Shown: positions 53,834-63,424 of the stretch, piece by piece
Layout of the letters: the number at the start of each line of letters is the position of its first letter
Position numbering within the stretch: position 1 is the first letter of the stretch
NCBI RefSeq assembly: GCF_018383585.1
Contig: NZ_JAHAMK010000001.1
Coordinates: 235,017-299,016 of the forward strand
Direction of reading: 5' to 3'
DNA length: 64,000 nucleotides
Source: Microvirga sp. 3-52
Lineage (GTDB): Bacteria > Pseudomonadota > Alphaproteobacteria > Rhizobiales > Beijerinckiaceae
Notes under the pieces: generated by a model
Seen by the model: only the letters and a program-made list of their open reading frames with translations
Told to the model about the DNA's origin: nothing
Databases searched by the model: none
Translations under genes and position numbers: made by a program

Positions 53834-55939
53834 TTAGCGCGTGAATGATGTCGCGTTGCCCGCATCCACGTTGATGATGTTGCCGGTCGACTTGGCTGAA
53901 AGATCGGATGCGAGGAAGTAGATCGCCTCGGCAATGTCCTCCGGGAACACGTTCAGCTTCAACAGAGAGCGCTTGCGGTAATGCTCCTCCAGTTCGTCGA
54001 CGGCGAGCTTCGACGAAGCGGCGCGCTGCTCGCGCCATTCCCCGGTCCAGATCTTGGAGCCGCGCAGGACCGCGTCCGGATTGACCGTGTTCACGCGGAT
54101 TCCAGCTTCTGCTCCCTCCAGCGCCAGGCAGCGGGCGAGATGGATTTCGGCGGCTTTGGCGGTGCAATAGGCCGATGCATTGGGCGAGGAGGCGAGGCCG
54201 TTCTTCGACGAGACGAAGACGATATTGCCGCCGAGCTTCTGGCGCCGGAACAGTCGGAAGGCCTCCCGCGAGACGAGGAAGTAGCCCGTCGCGAGGATGT
54301 CGATGTTGCGGTTCCACATCGCCAGATCGGTCTCCTCCACGGGAGCCGAGGAGGCTATGCCGGCATTGGACACCAAAATGTCGATGCCGCCGAATTCGAC
54401 GCTGGCCTCAATAAAGGAGGACAGGACCTCCGGCTCGCTCGTGACGTTGAGTTTCGCGCCGCGCACCGCGTCCTGCCCGAAGCGTTTGGAGAAATCCTCC
54501 ACCGTGGAGGCCAGCGAGTCCTGATCGATATCCGCCAGCACCACGCAGGCGCCTTCACCCACCAGCCGTTCGGCGGTGGCACGGCCGATGCCGCCGGCGC
54601 CGCCGGTGATGAAGGCCACGCGGCCGGCAAGGCTCTTCGGCTTCGGCATGCGCTGGAGCTTGGCTTCCTCGAGCAGCCAGTACTCGATGTCGAAGGCTTC
54701 CTGCTCGGGCAGCCCCTGGTACTCGGACACCGAGGAGGCGCCGCGCATCACGTTGATGGCATTGACGTAGAACTCGCTCGCGATGCGCGCCGTTGCCTTG
54801 TCGCGGGCGAAGGACAGCAGGCCGACTCCGGGGATCAGGAAGATCACCGGATTGGGGTCGCGCATCTTCGGGCTGTTCGGATGCTTCGACTGCTCATAGT
54901 AGCGCGTGTAGTCGGCCCGATAGACCGCCAGCGCGTCATCGAGACCGGCGAGCACCGCATCGACATCCGGGGCCTTCGGATCGAAGTCGAGGACGAGCGG
55001 GCGGATCTTGGTGCGCAGGAAATGATCGGGGCAACTGGTGCCGAGCTGGGCGAGGGGCCTCAGGTCGGCCGAGTTGACGAATTCGAGCACCGCATCCTGA
55101 TCGTCGAAGTGACCGAGCTTGCGCTCCGCCTGGCCGATCTTGCCGCGGATCTCCGGCATCAGGCGCGCTGCGATCCTGCGGCGCTCATCCCGCGAAAGGC
55201 TGGACGTGACGGCGCCGCCGAAAGCCGACTTGCCCGCCGTCTTCTCGGCAAACCACGTGATGGCCTGATTGATGATCCGAAGCGTCAGTTCGTAGCAATC
55301 CTTGGCGTCATCCGCCCAGGTGAACAGGCCGTGGCTCTCGAGCACCACGCCCTTGGCGTTGGGGTTGGCCTTGGCGAAAGCTTCTAGGTCGAGGCCCAGC
55401 TGGAAGCCGGGGCGGCGCCAGGGCAGCCATCCGATCTCGTCCCCGAAAATCTCCCGGGTCAGTTCACGGGAGTTCCTGGACGCGGCGATCGCGATGATCG
55501 CATCGGGGTGCATGTGATCGACATGCTTGTAGGGGAGGAAGCCGTGGAGAGGCGTGTCGATCGAGGCCGCCCGGGTGTTGAGGTTGAAGGTGGCATGGGG
55601 CAGGAAGCCTACCATGCGGTCTTCGTCCTCCACGCCCTTGTAGATGGTCTTCAGCGACCGCAGCTTGTCCATATAAAGCGTCGCGAAGCCGTCGAGCTTG
55701 ATCGTGCCGACGTCGCCGCCCGAACCCTTGACCCAGAGCACCTCGACCTTGTCCCCCGTCAGCGGATCGGTCTCGGTCACTTTCGCCGATGTATTGCCGC
55801 CGCCGTAATTGGTGATCCGCTTGTCGGCGCCGAGAAGATTGGAGCGGTAGAGCAGCAGGCCCGGCTCGTCGAGGGTGGCTGCCTTTGCGTCGTCCCAGTG
55901 ATTTTCGAGGAGTTTGACGGCTTGCGTCGCGGTGTCCAC
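53834..55939 (-). CDS. rhaD: bifunctional rhamnulose-phosphate aldolase / lactaldehyde dehydrogenase
   Basis: 701 residues from the GTG at 55939, with AGGAGGAAACT upstream. The N-terminal class II aldolase domain (about 20-400; GGGNTSAKV, FLPYKHVDHMHPDAIIAIA with metal His residues, VLESHGLFTW) splits the ketose phosphate. The C-terminal short-chain dehydrogenase domain (about 435-701; RVAFITGGAGGIGRATAERL, VSNAGIA, SAYCTAKAAEIHLAR with Tyr-x3-Lys) fits conversion of L-lactaldehyde to lactate. It is the RhaD architecture of Rhizobium and relatives. Confidence 0.95.
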   Translation of the reverse strand: MDTATQAVKLLENHWDDAKAATLDEPGLLLYRSNLLGADKRITNYGGGNTSAKVTETDPLTGDKVEVLWVKGSGGDVGTIKLDGFATLYMDKLRSLKTIYKGVEDEDRMVGFLPHATFNLNTRAASIDTPLHGFLPYKHVDHMHPDAIIAIAASRNSRELTREIFGDEIGWLPWRRPGFQLGLDLEAFAKANPNAKGVVLESHGLFTWADDAKDCYELTLRIINQAITWFAEKTAGKSAFGGAVTSSLSRDERRRIAARLMPEIRGKIGQAERKLGHFDDQDAVLEFVNSADLRPLAQLGTSCPDHFLRTKIRPLVLDFDPKAPDVDAVLAGLDDALAVYRADYTRYYEQSKHPNSPKMRDPNPVIFLIPGVGLLSFARDKATARIASEFYVNAINVMRGASSVSEYQGLPEQEAFDIEYWLLEEAKLQRMPKPKSLAGRVAFITGGAGGIGRATAERLVGEGACVVLADIDQDSLASTVEDFSKRFGQDAVRGAKLNVTSEPEVLSSFIEASVEFGGIDILVSNAGIASSAPVEETDLAMWNRNIDILATGYFLVSREAFRLFRRQKLGGNIVFVSSKNGLASSPNASAYCTAKAAEIHLARCLALEGAEAGIRVNTVNPDAVLRGSKIWTGEWREQRAASSKLAVDELEEHYRKRSLLKLNVFPEDIAEAIYFLASDLSAKSTGNIINVDAGNATSFTR

Positions 55940-56183
55940 AGTTTCCTCCTGGCTGCTCGTGAGGCCGTAGGATGCCCCGGATTTGAGCGGAAAGGTGGCG
56001 GGAGCCCCCAGCATTGTCAACCAGAACCAATCAAATTTGATCAATAATGATCATGATACGAAGGTGGTATGCGGATATTGATTGACTGTGATTGGTCCGG
56101 TGAGCAGTCTAAGCCAGAACTTGCATGAATCTGAAAGGCACTCGATCCTCCCGATCTTTCTTGAGCCGCGTTGTTGAGGGACC
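55940..56183. promoter_or_regulatory. divergent rhaD/rhaR control region with palindromes
   Basis: Perfect palindromes ATCAAATTTGAT (56030-56041) and ATGATCAT (56047-56054). CCAATCA (56027-56033) is inverted relative to TGATTGG (56089-56095). AT-rich compared with the surroundings. Candidate binding sites for the DeoR-type RhaR between the two transcription units. Confidence 0.55.
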
Positions 56184-56996
56184 ATGCACGAACGTGAAAG
56201 GCACCGGATCATCCTGAGCGCCGTCCAGGAGAAGCCGGTCGCGACCGTCCAGGATCTTGTGGAGCTGACCTCCGCCTCGGAGGCCACGATCCGCCGCGAT
56301 ATCGCGGCCCTGCACGTTCAAGGGCGACTGCGCCGCGTCCGCGGAGGAGCAGAGGCCCTCCATCCGGCCCAAATCGGCAGTCTTGCGGCCAAGCCGTTTC
56401 GCGTGTCTGAAGGCGAGAACGTCGCCAAGAAGCGGGCCATCGCCCGGGAGGCCGTTGCTTTGTGCACGGAAGGGGATGCCATCATCATCAATGGTGGCAC
56501 CACCACGTTCCAGATGGTGCATTATCTGACGGCCCGCCGCTTGCAGGTCTTCACGAACTCGTTCGCCATCGCCGAGCATCTCGTGAAGCATTCCAAGAAC
56601 CAGGTGATGCTGCCAGGCGGATCGATCTATCGTGACCAGAGCATCATTCTCTCGCCGTTCGAGAATGACGTGACGCGCAATTTCTACGCTCGCCGCATGT
56701 TCATGGGTGCCCAGGGCGTCGGCGCGCTCGGCGTCATGGAGCAGGACGCCCTGATCATCCAGGCTGAGCAGAAGCTGATCAATCAGGCCGACGAACTGGT
56801 TCTGATGGTGGATTCCACCAAGTTTCAGCGCCGCTCCAGCCTCATTCTCTGTCCTCTCGATCGTGTCTCCACGCTGATTACCGATGACGCCATCCCGGAT
56901 TCGGCCAGAACCATGATCGAGAATGCGGGGATCAAACTGATCATTGCCGGAACGACGGCGGCAGATCAGTCCGTGGAATCCTCATCGGCGGCCTGA
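56184..56996 (+). CDS. rhaR: DeoR family transcriptional regulator of rhamnose use
   Basis: 270 residues. The N-terminal winged HTH has the DeoR signature (RHRIILSAVQEKPVATVQDLVELTSASEATIRRDIAALHVQGRLRRVRGGAEAL). The C-terminal sugar-phosphate-sensing domain has the start of VTNSFAIAEHLVKHSKNQVMLPGGSIYRDQS and the D-x-T-K motif in MVDSTKFQRRSS. The gene leads the transport operon. In Rhizobium leguminosarum the RhaR homologue represses the rha operons. The likely effector is a rhamnose pathway intermediate. Confidence 0.92.
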   Translation: MHERERHRIILSAVQEKPVATVQDLVELTSASEATIRRDIAALHVQGRLRRVRGGAEALHPAQIGSLAAKPFRVSEGENVAKKRAIAREAVALCTEGDAIIINGGTTTFQMVHYLTARRLQVFTNSFAIAEHLVKHSKNQVMLPGGSIYRDQSIILSPFENDVTRNFYARRMFMGAQGVGALGVMEQDALIIQAEQKLINQADELVLMVDSTKFQRRSSLILCPLDRVSTLITDDAIPDSARTMIENAGIKLIIAGTTAADQSVESSSAA

Positions 56997-57032
56997 GAGC
57001 CGGCGAGAGGTGTTTGAAAAGGGAGGAAGAAC

Positions 57033-58028
57033 ATGAAAGCAATTGCAAAGCTCGCCCTCGGTACAGCATTGGGTCTGGCGCTCTTCGCCGGATCCGCAAG
57101 CGCGCAGAATGTGAAGATCGGCCTTGTCGCAAAATCTCTCGGCAACGGATTCTTCGAGGCGGCCAACAAAGGCGCGCAAGAGGCGGCGAAGGAGCTGGGC
57201 GGCGTCGAGGTGATCTATACCGGACCGACCAGCACGACGGCCGAAGGGCAGATCGAGGTCATCAATGCCCTCATCGCGCAGCGCGTCGATGCGATCGCGA
57301 TCTCGGCGAATGATCCCGATGCGGTCGTTCCGGCGCTGAAAAGGGCAGCGCAGCGCGGCATCAAGGTCATCTCCTGGGATTCCGCCGTCGGCAAGGACGG
57401 ACGGATCGTGCACCTCAATCCGTCGTCGAACGAGCTGATCGGCAACATGTGCCTGAAGCTTGCAGCGTCCCATCTGCCGGACGGCAAGGGCGATTTCGCG
57501 ATCCTGTCGGCGACATCCACCTCGACCAACCAGAACACCTGGATCGCCGAGATGAAGAAGCAGCTCCCGAAATACCCAGGACTGAACCTCGTCACGACCG
57601 TCTATGGCGATGATCTGGCCGACAAGAGCTATCGCGAAGCCCAGGGCCTGCTGAAGTCTCATCCCAATGTGAAGGTGATCGTTGCTCCGACGACGGTCGG
57701 CGTGCTCGCAGCCTCGCAGGTGGTGAAGGATGCCGGCAAGATCGGGCAGGTCTATGTGACGGGCCTTGGACTTCCCTCCGAGATGGCCGGTGCCGTCCAT
57801 TCCGGCGCGACGAAGGAATTCGCCATCTGGAACCCGATCGATCTCGGCTATACCGCGACGCAGATCGCCTATCGCCTGGTCAAGAAGGAGACCGAGGGCA
57901 AGCCCGGTTCCGAGATCAACGTCGGCCGCATGGGCAAGATCAAGATCGGCGACAACGGCGAGGCCGCCATGGCCGACCCCTTCGTCTACAACAAGGGTAA
58001 CGTCGACGAGTTCGCCAAGATCTTCTGA
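57033..58028 (+). CDS. rhaS: rhamnose ABC transporter substrate-binding protein
   Basis: 331 residues. The signal peptide is MKAIAKLALGTALGLALFAGSASA with cleavage before QNVKIG. The mature part (GLVAKSLGNGFFEAANKGAQEAAKELGGVEVIYTGPTSTTAEGQIEVINALIAQRVDAIAISANDPDAVVPALKRAAQRGIKVISWDS) is the periplasmic-binding fold of sugar transporters. Second gene of the rhaRSTPQUK unit, 36 bases after rhaR. Binds L-rhamnose, by locus context. Do not confuse with the E. coli RhaS regulator. Confidence 0.93.
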   Translation: MKAIAKLALGTALGLALFAGSASAQNVKIGLVAKSLGNGFFEAANKGAQEAAKELGGVEVIYTGPTSTTAEGQIEVINALIAQRVDAIAISANDPDAVVPALKRAAQRGIKVISWDSAVGKDGRIVHLNPSSNELIGNMCLKLAASHLPDGKGDFAILSATSTSTNQNTWIAEMKKQLPKYPGLNLVTTVYGDDLADKSYREAQGLLKSHPNVKVIVAPTTVGVLAASQVVKDAGKIGQVYVTGLGLPSEMAGAVHSGATKEFAIWNPIDLGYTATQIAYRLVKKETEGKPGSEINVGRMGKIKIGDNGEAAMADPFVYNKGNVDEFAKIF

Positions 58029-58105
58029 AATCGCGAAGCCACTTGGAACGAGGGCGCGGACAGCCGCGCCCTCCTTGCTCTCATCGGCTATTGGCAGAGT
58101 TTCCC

Positions 58106-59623
58106 ATGTCCGTGGTTCAAGCGGTTCCCGAGAGCCAGACTCCGCTTCTGGAGATGCGCGGCATTTCCAAGTCGTTTCCCGGAGTCAAGGCCCTCGATCA
58201 GGTCGACGTCACGCTCCATCCGGGAACGGTGACGGCGCTGATCGGCGAGAATGGCGCGGGTAAATCGACGCTCGTCAAGATCCTGACCGGGATCTATCAG
58301 CCGGACGGCGGTGAGATCGTTGTCAGTGGCGCTCCGGTGCATTTCGCGAATGCCGAAGCGGCGATCCGGAGCGGCATTACGGCGATCCATCAGGAGACGG
58401 TGCTCTTCGACGAACTCTCGGTCGCCGAGAACATCTTTCTCGGGCATGCGCCACGCAATCGGCTGGGACTCGTCAATTGGGGCGCGATGAATGCGCGCGC
58501 CGCTGCTCTGCTGACCTCCATCGATGCGCCGATCAGTCCCTACACCCGCCTGAAGGACCTCTCCATCGCCCATCGCCATCTTGTCGCCATCGCGCGCGCG
58601 CTGTCCGTCGAGGCTCGCGTGGTCATTATGGACGAGCCCACTGCCGCACTGTCCTACAAAGAGGTGGAAGATCTCTTCCAGATCATCGAAAGGCTGAAGC
58701 GGCAGGGCAAGGCGATCCTCTTCATCAGCCACAAGTTCGAAGAGGTCTACCAGATCGCCGACAGATTCGTGGTGTTCCGCGATGGTCGCTCCATCGGTGC
58801 CGGGATGCTGTCACAGACCGGGCAGGACGAGATCGTCCGGATGATGGTCGGCCGCTCCGTCGAGCATGTCTTTCCGAAAGTCGATGTGGCGATCGGGAGC
58901 ACCGTTCTGAATGTGTCGGGGTATTCGCATCCGACGGAGTTCAATGAAGTCTCCTTCGACCTGCGCCGCGGAGAAATCCTGGGTCTCTACGGACTGGTCG
59001 GGGCAGGGCGCTCGGAGTTCTGTCAGGCCTTGTTCGGCATCACCCGCCCGAGCGCAGGAACCATTGAACTGGAGGGGCGCCGGATCGACATCCGCTCACC
59101 GGCGGATGCCATTGCGGCCGGCATCGTCTACGTTCCCGAGGAGCGTGGTCGCCACGGTGCCGTTCTGCAGATGCCGATCTTCCAGAACATGTCCATGGCG
59201 ACGCTCGGCAGCACGACCAGGGTGGGCTTCCTGCACCAGGCGGAGGAGTTCGCTTTGGCACGGCGGTATGCCGAGCGGCTGGATCTTCGTGCCGCAGCAC
59301 TCTCGGTTCCCGTCGGCACCTTGTCCGGTGGCAACCAGCAGAAGGTCGTCATCGGGAAGTGGCTCGCGACAAGGCCGAAGGTCATCATCCTGGATGAGCC
59401 CACGAAGGGCATCGATATCGGCTCCAAGGCGGCGGTGCATGCCTTCATGAGCGAGCTCGCGGGCGAGGGCTTGAGCGTGATCATGGTCTCGTCCGAACTG
59501 CCTGAGATCCTCGGTATGTCCGATCGCGTGCTGGTCATGCGCGAGGGACGGATGGCCGGCATGTGGCAGCGCGACGGACTCGATGCCGAGGTGCTCGTAC
59601 GGGCAGCCACGGGCAATATGTGA
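58106..59623 (+). CDS. rhaT: rhamnose ABC transporter ATP-binding protein
   Basis: 505 residues from the ATG at 58106. Two ABC domains in tandem. The first has Walker A GENGAGKST, the divergent signature region LSIAHRHLVAIARALSVEARVVIMDEPTAAL (Walker B) and a His loop. The second has GLVGAGRSE for Walker A and the signature LSGGNQQKVVIGKWLATRPKVIILDEPTKG. This duplicated architecture is standard for the ribose/rhamnose importer family. It pairs with two permease genes. Not the same as E. coli RhaT permease. Confidence 0.94.
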   Translation: MSVVQAVPESQTPLLEMRGISKSFPGVKALDQVDVTLHPGTVTALIGENGAGKSTLVKILTGIYQPDGGEIVVSGAPVHFANAEAAIRSGITAIHQETVLFDELSVAENIFLGHAPRNRLGLVNWGAMNARAAALLTSIDAPISPYTRLKDLSIAHRHLVAIARALSVEARVVIMDEPTAALSYKEVEDLFQIIERLKRQGKAILFISHKFEEVYQIADRFVVFRDGRSIGAGMLSQTGQDEIVRMMVGRSVEHVFPKVDVAIGSTVLNVSGYSHPTEFNEVSFDLRRGEILGLYGLVGAGRSEFCQALFGITRPSAGTIELEGRRIDIRSPADAIAAGIVYVPEERGRHGAVLQMPIFQNMSMATLGSTTRVGFLHQAEEFALARRYAERLDLRAAALSVPVGTLSGGNQQKVVIGKWLATRPKVIILDEPTKGIDIGSKAAVHAFMSELAGEGLSVIMVSSELPEILGMSDRVLVMREGRMAGMWQRDGLDAEVLVRAATGNM

Positions 59624-59654
59624 TCCCTCAGGACAAGGAATTTGGAACGGAACG

Positions 59655-60674
59655 ATGAGCCGAATCCTGAAGTATCGTGAACTCCTGCTGGTGGCGATCA
59701 TCGTCGTGTTGATCGCAGTATTTTCCTATCGCGCGCCGGGCTTCGCCTCGCCGGAGAGCCTTGCCAACATCTTCAACGATACGTCCATTCTGATGATCCT
59801 GGCGCTTGGCCAGATGGCCGTGATCCTCACCAGGTCCATCGACCTCTCCGTGGCCGCGAACCTGTCGTTCACTGGTATGGCCATCGCCATGATGAACGCG
59901 GCCTTTCCGCAGATTCCGCTGCCTCTTCTCATCGCGGTGGCCATGAGCATCGGAGCGCTCCTTGGCGCCATCAACGGGTTCATGGTCTGGAAGATCGGCA
60001 TACCATCCATCGTGGCGACGCTTGGCACCCTGACGATCTATCGCGGCATGGCTTTCGTGCTCTCCGGCGGTGCCTGGGTCAACCAGACCCAGATGACTCC
60101 GTCCTTCCTTAATACTCCCCGCATGTCGGTGCTCGGGCTGCCGTTGCTCGGCTGGATGGCTATCCTCGTGATTGCGATCATCAGTCTGGTCTTCACCCGC
60201 ACGGTGTTCGGGCGCGCTCTCTATGCGACGGGTGGTAATCCGACGGCGGCGCTCTATGCGGGCATCGATGTCGGGCGCACGCGCTTCTTCGCCTTCGTCC
60301 TGTCAGGCGCTCTGGCGGGCCTTTGCGGGTATCTCTGGGTCTCCCGCTATGCGGTCGCCTATGTCGATATTGCGGCCGGGTTCGAGCTCGATACGGTCGC
60401 GGCCTGCGTGATCGGTGGAATCTCGACGCTCGGGGGCATCGGTTCCGTCGGCGGCGCGATTCTCGGCGCCCTGTTCCTCGGCGTGATCAAGAATGCATTG
60501 CCGGTGATCAACATCTCGCCGTTCTGGCAGATGGCCATTTCCGGCTTCGTGATCATCGTGGCGGTGCTCTTCAACGCTCGGCAGGAGAAGCGGAAGGGCC
60601 GCCTCATTCTGCGCGATGCCGTGAAGCATCAGCCTGCGCTGACGGAAACGCCGGCCGAAGGAGCAGCCGCATGA
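59655..60674 (+). CDS. rhaP: rhamnose ABC transporter permease 1
   Basis: 339 residues from the ATG at 59655, after a 31-base gap. Eight or more membrane helices. GMAIAMMNAAFPQIPLPLLIAVAMSIGALLGAINGFMVWKIGIPSIVATLGTLTIYRGMAFVLSGGAWVNQTQMTP and YIAAGFELDTVAACVIGGISTLGGIGSVGGAILGALFLGVIKNALPVINISPFWQ-type C-terminal part match the RbsC-like permeases. It overlaps the next permease by 4 bases. Confidence 0.92.
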   Translation: MSRILKYRELLLVAIIVVLIAVFSYRAPGFASPESLANIFNDTSILMILALGQMAVILTRSIDLSVAANLSFTGMAIAMMNAAFPQIPLPLLIAVAMSIGALLGAINGFMVWKIGIPSIVATLGTLTIYRGMAFVLSGGAWVNQTQMTPSFLNTPRMSVLGLPLLGWMAILVIAIISLVFTRTVFGRALYATGGNPTAALYAGIDVGRTRFFAFVLSGALAGLCGYLWVSRYAVAYVDIAAGFELDTVAACVIGGISTLGGIGSVGGAILGALFLGVIKNALPVINISPFWQMAISGFVIIVAVLFNARQEKRKGRLILRDAVKHQPALTETPAEGAAA

Positions 60675-61717
60675 GCACGCTCGCTCTCGAGAAACAGCCG
60701 ACGCGGCATATTCCTGACAAGCTCTCGACGCCGGCCGGGCGAATCCTTGGCAGCTGGGAGACTCTGCTTGCCGCGGTCGCAATCTCGATCTTCATCGCCA
60801 ATTCGTTCGCCTCTCCGCATTTCCTTGATCCGTGGAACCTGTCGGACGCCACGTACAACTTCACAGAGAAGGCCATGATCGCCTTCGCGATGACATTGCT
60901 GATCATCTCCGGCGAGATCGATCTTTCGGTGGCTGCCATCATCGCATTGGCTTCGACGGCCATGGGAGCCGCTGCGCAAGCCGGATTTCAGACCCCGGCT
61001 CTCGTCGGGATCGGGCTTGGTGCCGGACTGCTCTGCGGAGCCTTCAACGGTCTTCTTGTGGCGCGTGTCGGTCTTCCCTCCATCGTCGTGACCATCGGCA
61101 CCATGAGCCTGTTCCGAGGCATCGCGCAGATCGTCCTCGGCGATCAGGCCTATGGCGGCTACCCGGCGAGCTTTGCCTGGTTCGGGCAGGGCTACATGTC
61201 GGACTTTTCCTGGTGGCCTGCGCTCCCCGGTTTCGAAGTCGTCACCTTCGAAATGGTCGCTTTCGTGATCCTCGCCCTTGCCTTCGGTATCCTGCTCCAC
61301 TGGACCGCTTTCGGACGGCGGATCTATGCCATCGGCAATAACGCCTTTGCAGCCCAGTTCTCCGGCATCCCGGTTCAGCGCACCAAGTTCATCCTCTTCC
61401 TGATGACCGGTCTCATGAGCGGGTTCGCGGCTGTCTGCCTCACCTCGCGGCTGGGCTCGACCCGGCACACCATCGCAGCCGGCTGGGAACTCGAGGTGGT
61501 CACCATGGCGGTTCTCGGCGGCGTCAGCATCCTCGGTGGTTCGGGAACGATTCCAGGGGTGGTGCTCGCTGCCATTGTGATGGGGCTCGTGACCTTCGGC
61601 CTCGGGCTTCTCAATGTGCCCGGCATCGTCATGTCGATCTTCATCGGACTGCTGCTGATCCTCGTGATCGCGCTGCCGATCGTCATCCGCCGCATTCGTT
61701 CAAAGGCCGCAGCATGA
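60671..61717 (+). CDS. rhaQ: rhamnose ABC transporter permease 2
   Basis: 348 residues from the ATG at 60671, overlapping rhaP by 4 bases. Again an RbsC-like permease ([167 protein letters not shown]). Forms a heterodimer with RhaP. The rhaU start overlaps its stop by 4 bases. Confidence 0.92.
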   Translation: MSTLALEKQPTRHIPDKLSTPAGRILGSWETLLAAVAISIFIANSFASPHFLDPWNLSDATYNFTEKAMIAFAMTLLIISGEIDLSVAAIIALASTAMGAAAQAGFQTPALVGIGLGAGLLCGAFNGLLVARVGLPSIVVTIGTMSLFRGIAQIVLGDQAYGGYPASFAWFGQGYMSDFSWWPALPGFEVVTFEMVAFVILALAFGILLHWTAFGRRIYAIGNNAFAAQFSGIPVQRTKFILFLMTGLMSGFAAVCLTSRLGSTRHTIAAGWELEVVTMAVLGGVSILGGSGTIPGVVLAAIVMGLVTFGLGLLNVPGIVMSIFIGLLLILVIALPIVIRRIRSKAAA

Positions 61718-62037
61718 GCGCGAAAGAGAAGTATGCCTTCAAGATGCAACTCAACCCGGGCATGGAAGAGGAGTATCGCCGGCGTCATGACGAGATCTGG
61801 CCGGAACTCGTAGAGCTTCTGAAGGAGGCGGGCGTCGAGGATTACTCGATCCATCTCGACCGGGAAACGGGCATTCTCTTCGGGGTTTTGTGGCGAAGGG
61901 CGGATCATCGCATGGCGGACCTCCCCGGCCATCCCGTGATGAAACGCTGGTGGGCTCACATGGCAGACATCATGACGACGCATCCTGACAATTCACCGGT
62001 CGATAAGCCGCTTGTCACCGTCTTCCATATGGCATGA
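61714..62037 (+). CDS. rhaU: L-rhamnose mutarotase
   Basis: 107 residues. It matches the RhaU/RhaM family: [101 protein letters not shown]. The His in RRHDEIWP and the acidic residues match the family's active site. It interconverts alpha and beta rhamnose anomers after uptake. It overlaps rhaQ by 4 bases and is followed 4 bases later by rhaK. Confidence 0.95.
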   Translation: MSAKEKYAFKMQLNPGMEEEYRRRHDEIWPELVELLKEAGVEDYSIHLDRETGILFGVLWRRADHRMADLPGHPVMKRWWAHMADIMTTHPDNSPVDKPLVTVFHMA

Positions 62038-62041
62038 TCCC

Positions 62042-63424
62042 ATGAGAGTCGCAGTACTCGATGTGGGCAAGACCAATGTCAAAGCCGTCATCGTCGATGC
62101 CGATGAGAGGCGTGAAGTCGCTGCACGCACTCGCCCCAACCGGGTCCTGACGGATGGGCCCTACCCACACTTCGACGTGGATGGGATCTTCACCTTCTTC
62201 CTGCAGGCCCTGAAGGAACTCCACTCGGAATTCGGGTTCGATGCCATCTCGATCACCGCTCATGGCGCGAGCGGGGCTCTCTTGAGCGCTGAAGGCCTGG
62301 CGCTGCCGATCCTCGACTACGAGTTTCGCTTCCCCGCCCATGTCGAGGCTGCCTATGACGAGATCAGGCCGTCTTTTTCGGAGACGTTCTCACCGCGCCT
62401 GCCCGGCGGACTCAATCTCGGAGCACAGCTTCACTACCAGAAGACCGTCTTTCCGGAAGCATTCGGGAATGTGCAGAGCATCGTCACCTATCCGCAATAT
62501 TGGGGCTGGACGCTGACCGGCATTGCGGCCACGGAGGTGACCTCCCTTGGCTGCCATACCGACCTCTGGAGACCAAAGCAGGGAGGCTTCTCGTCGCTCG
62601 TCGAGACGCTCGAGATAACCGACAAGGTGGCCCCCGTCAGAAGACCGTCCGATCTTCTCGGTTATGTGACGGATGAGATATCCAAAGAGATCGGACTTCC
62701 TCAACCTGTGCCTGTCTATTGCGGCATCCACGACTCGAACGCTTCGCTTCTGCCTCATCTCGGCCAGTACCATGCGCCGTTCGCCGTGGTTTCGACCGGG
62801 ACGTGGATCGTAATCTTCGCGGTCGGCGGAGATCTCGATCATCTCGATGCGCATCGTGACACCCTTGCCAATGTGGATGCCCTTGGCCGTGCCGTGCCTT
62901 CCGCACGTTTCATGGGAGGGCGTGAATTCGAGCTGCTGACAAAAGGGCAGGGGGCAGCGACACCAGAAGCCGTTCGTCGTATCCTGGAGGAGCGCATTCT
63001 CGTGATGCCGAGCGTGGTACCGGGATGCGGGCCGTTCCCTGATTCCCAGCATCGGATCGTCAATGCCTCGAGCGGGCTGAACCCGGATGAGACCTATGTC
63101 GCGGCCTCGCTCTATGCATCCCTGATGACGAAGGCTTGCCTCGACCTGACGCGCGCTGCGGGGCCCGTCATCGTGGAAGGCCCCTTTGCACGCAATGCCC
63201 TCTATGCGGAAGCTCTGGCGAAGGTGACCGGACGTCCGGTCGTTCCCGTTGCCGGTTCGACAGGCACGAGCGTTGGTGCGGCTTTGCTCACGCTGGAATC
63301 CCCAGCCCCGACCTCATCTCGCAAAAGCCAGGAGACTTTCGACGGTCAGCTTTCGGAAGACTTTTATCAGTATTATGCCGAGTGGTTCCGCCATGTCGGG
63401 GATGAAGAAAACCGAGGAGCCTAG
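62042..63424 (+). CDS. rhaK: rhamnulose/rhamnose kinase, FGGY family
   Basis: 460 residues from the ATG at 62042. FGGY carbohydrate kinase: VAVLDVGKTNVKAVIVDADERREVAARTRPN (phosphate-1 loop), HGASGALLSAEGLALPILDYEFR, AVVSTGTWIVIFAVGGD (phosphate-2) and GPVIVEGPFARNALYAEALAKVTGRPVVPVAGSTGTSVGAALLTL (adenosine site). Last gene of the operon. In Rhizobium leguminosarum rhaK is needed for rhamnose use and also for transport activity of its ABC transporter. In the pathway the kinase acts on rhamnulose, before RhaD. Confidence 0.94.
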   Translation: MRVAVLDVGKTNVKAVIVDADERREVAARTRPNRVLTDGPYPHFDVDGIFTFFLQALKELHSEFGFDAISITAHGASGALLSAEGLALPILDYEFRFPAHVEAAYDEIRPSFSETFSPRLPGGLNLGAQLHYQKTVFPEAFGNVQSIVTYPQYWGWTLTGIAATEVTSLGCHTDLWRPKQGGFSSLVETLEITDKVAPVRRPSDLLGYVTDEISKEIGLPQPVPVYCGIHDSNASLLPHLGQYHAPFAVVSTGTWIVIFAVGGDLDHLDAHRDTLANVDALGRAVPSARFMGGREFELLTKGQGAATPEAVRRILEERILVMPSVVPGCGPFPDSQHRIVNASSGLNPDETYVAASLYASLMTKACLDLTRAAGPVIVEGPFARNALYAEALAKVTGRPVVPVAGSTGTSVGAALLTLESPAPTSSRKSQETFDGQLSEDFYQYYAEWFRHVGDEENRGA

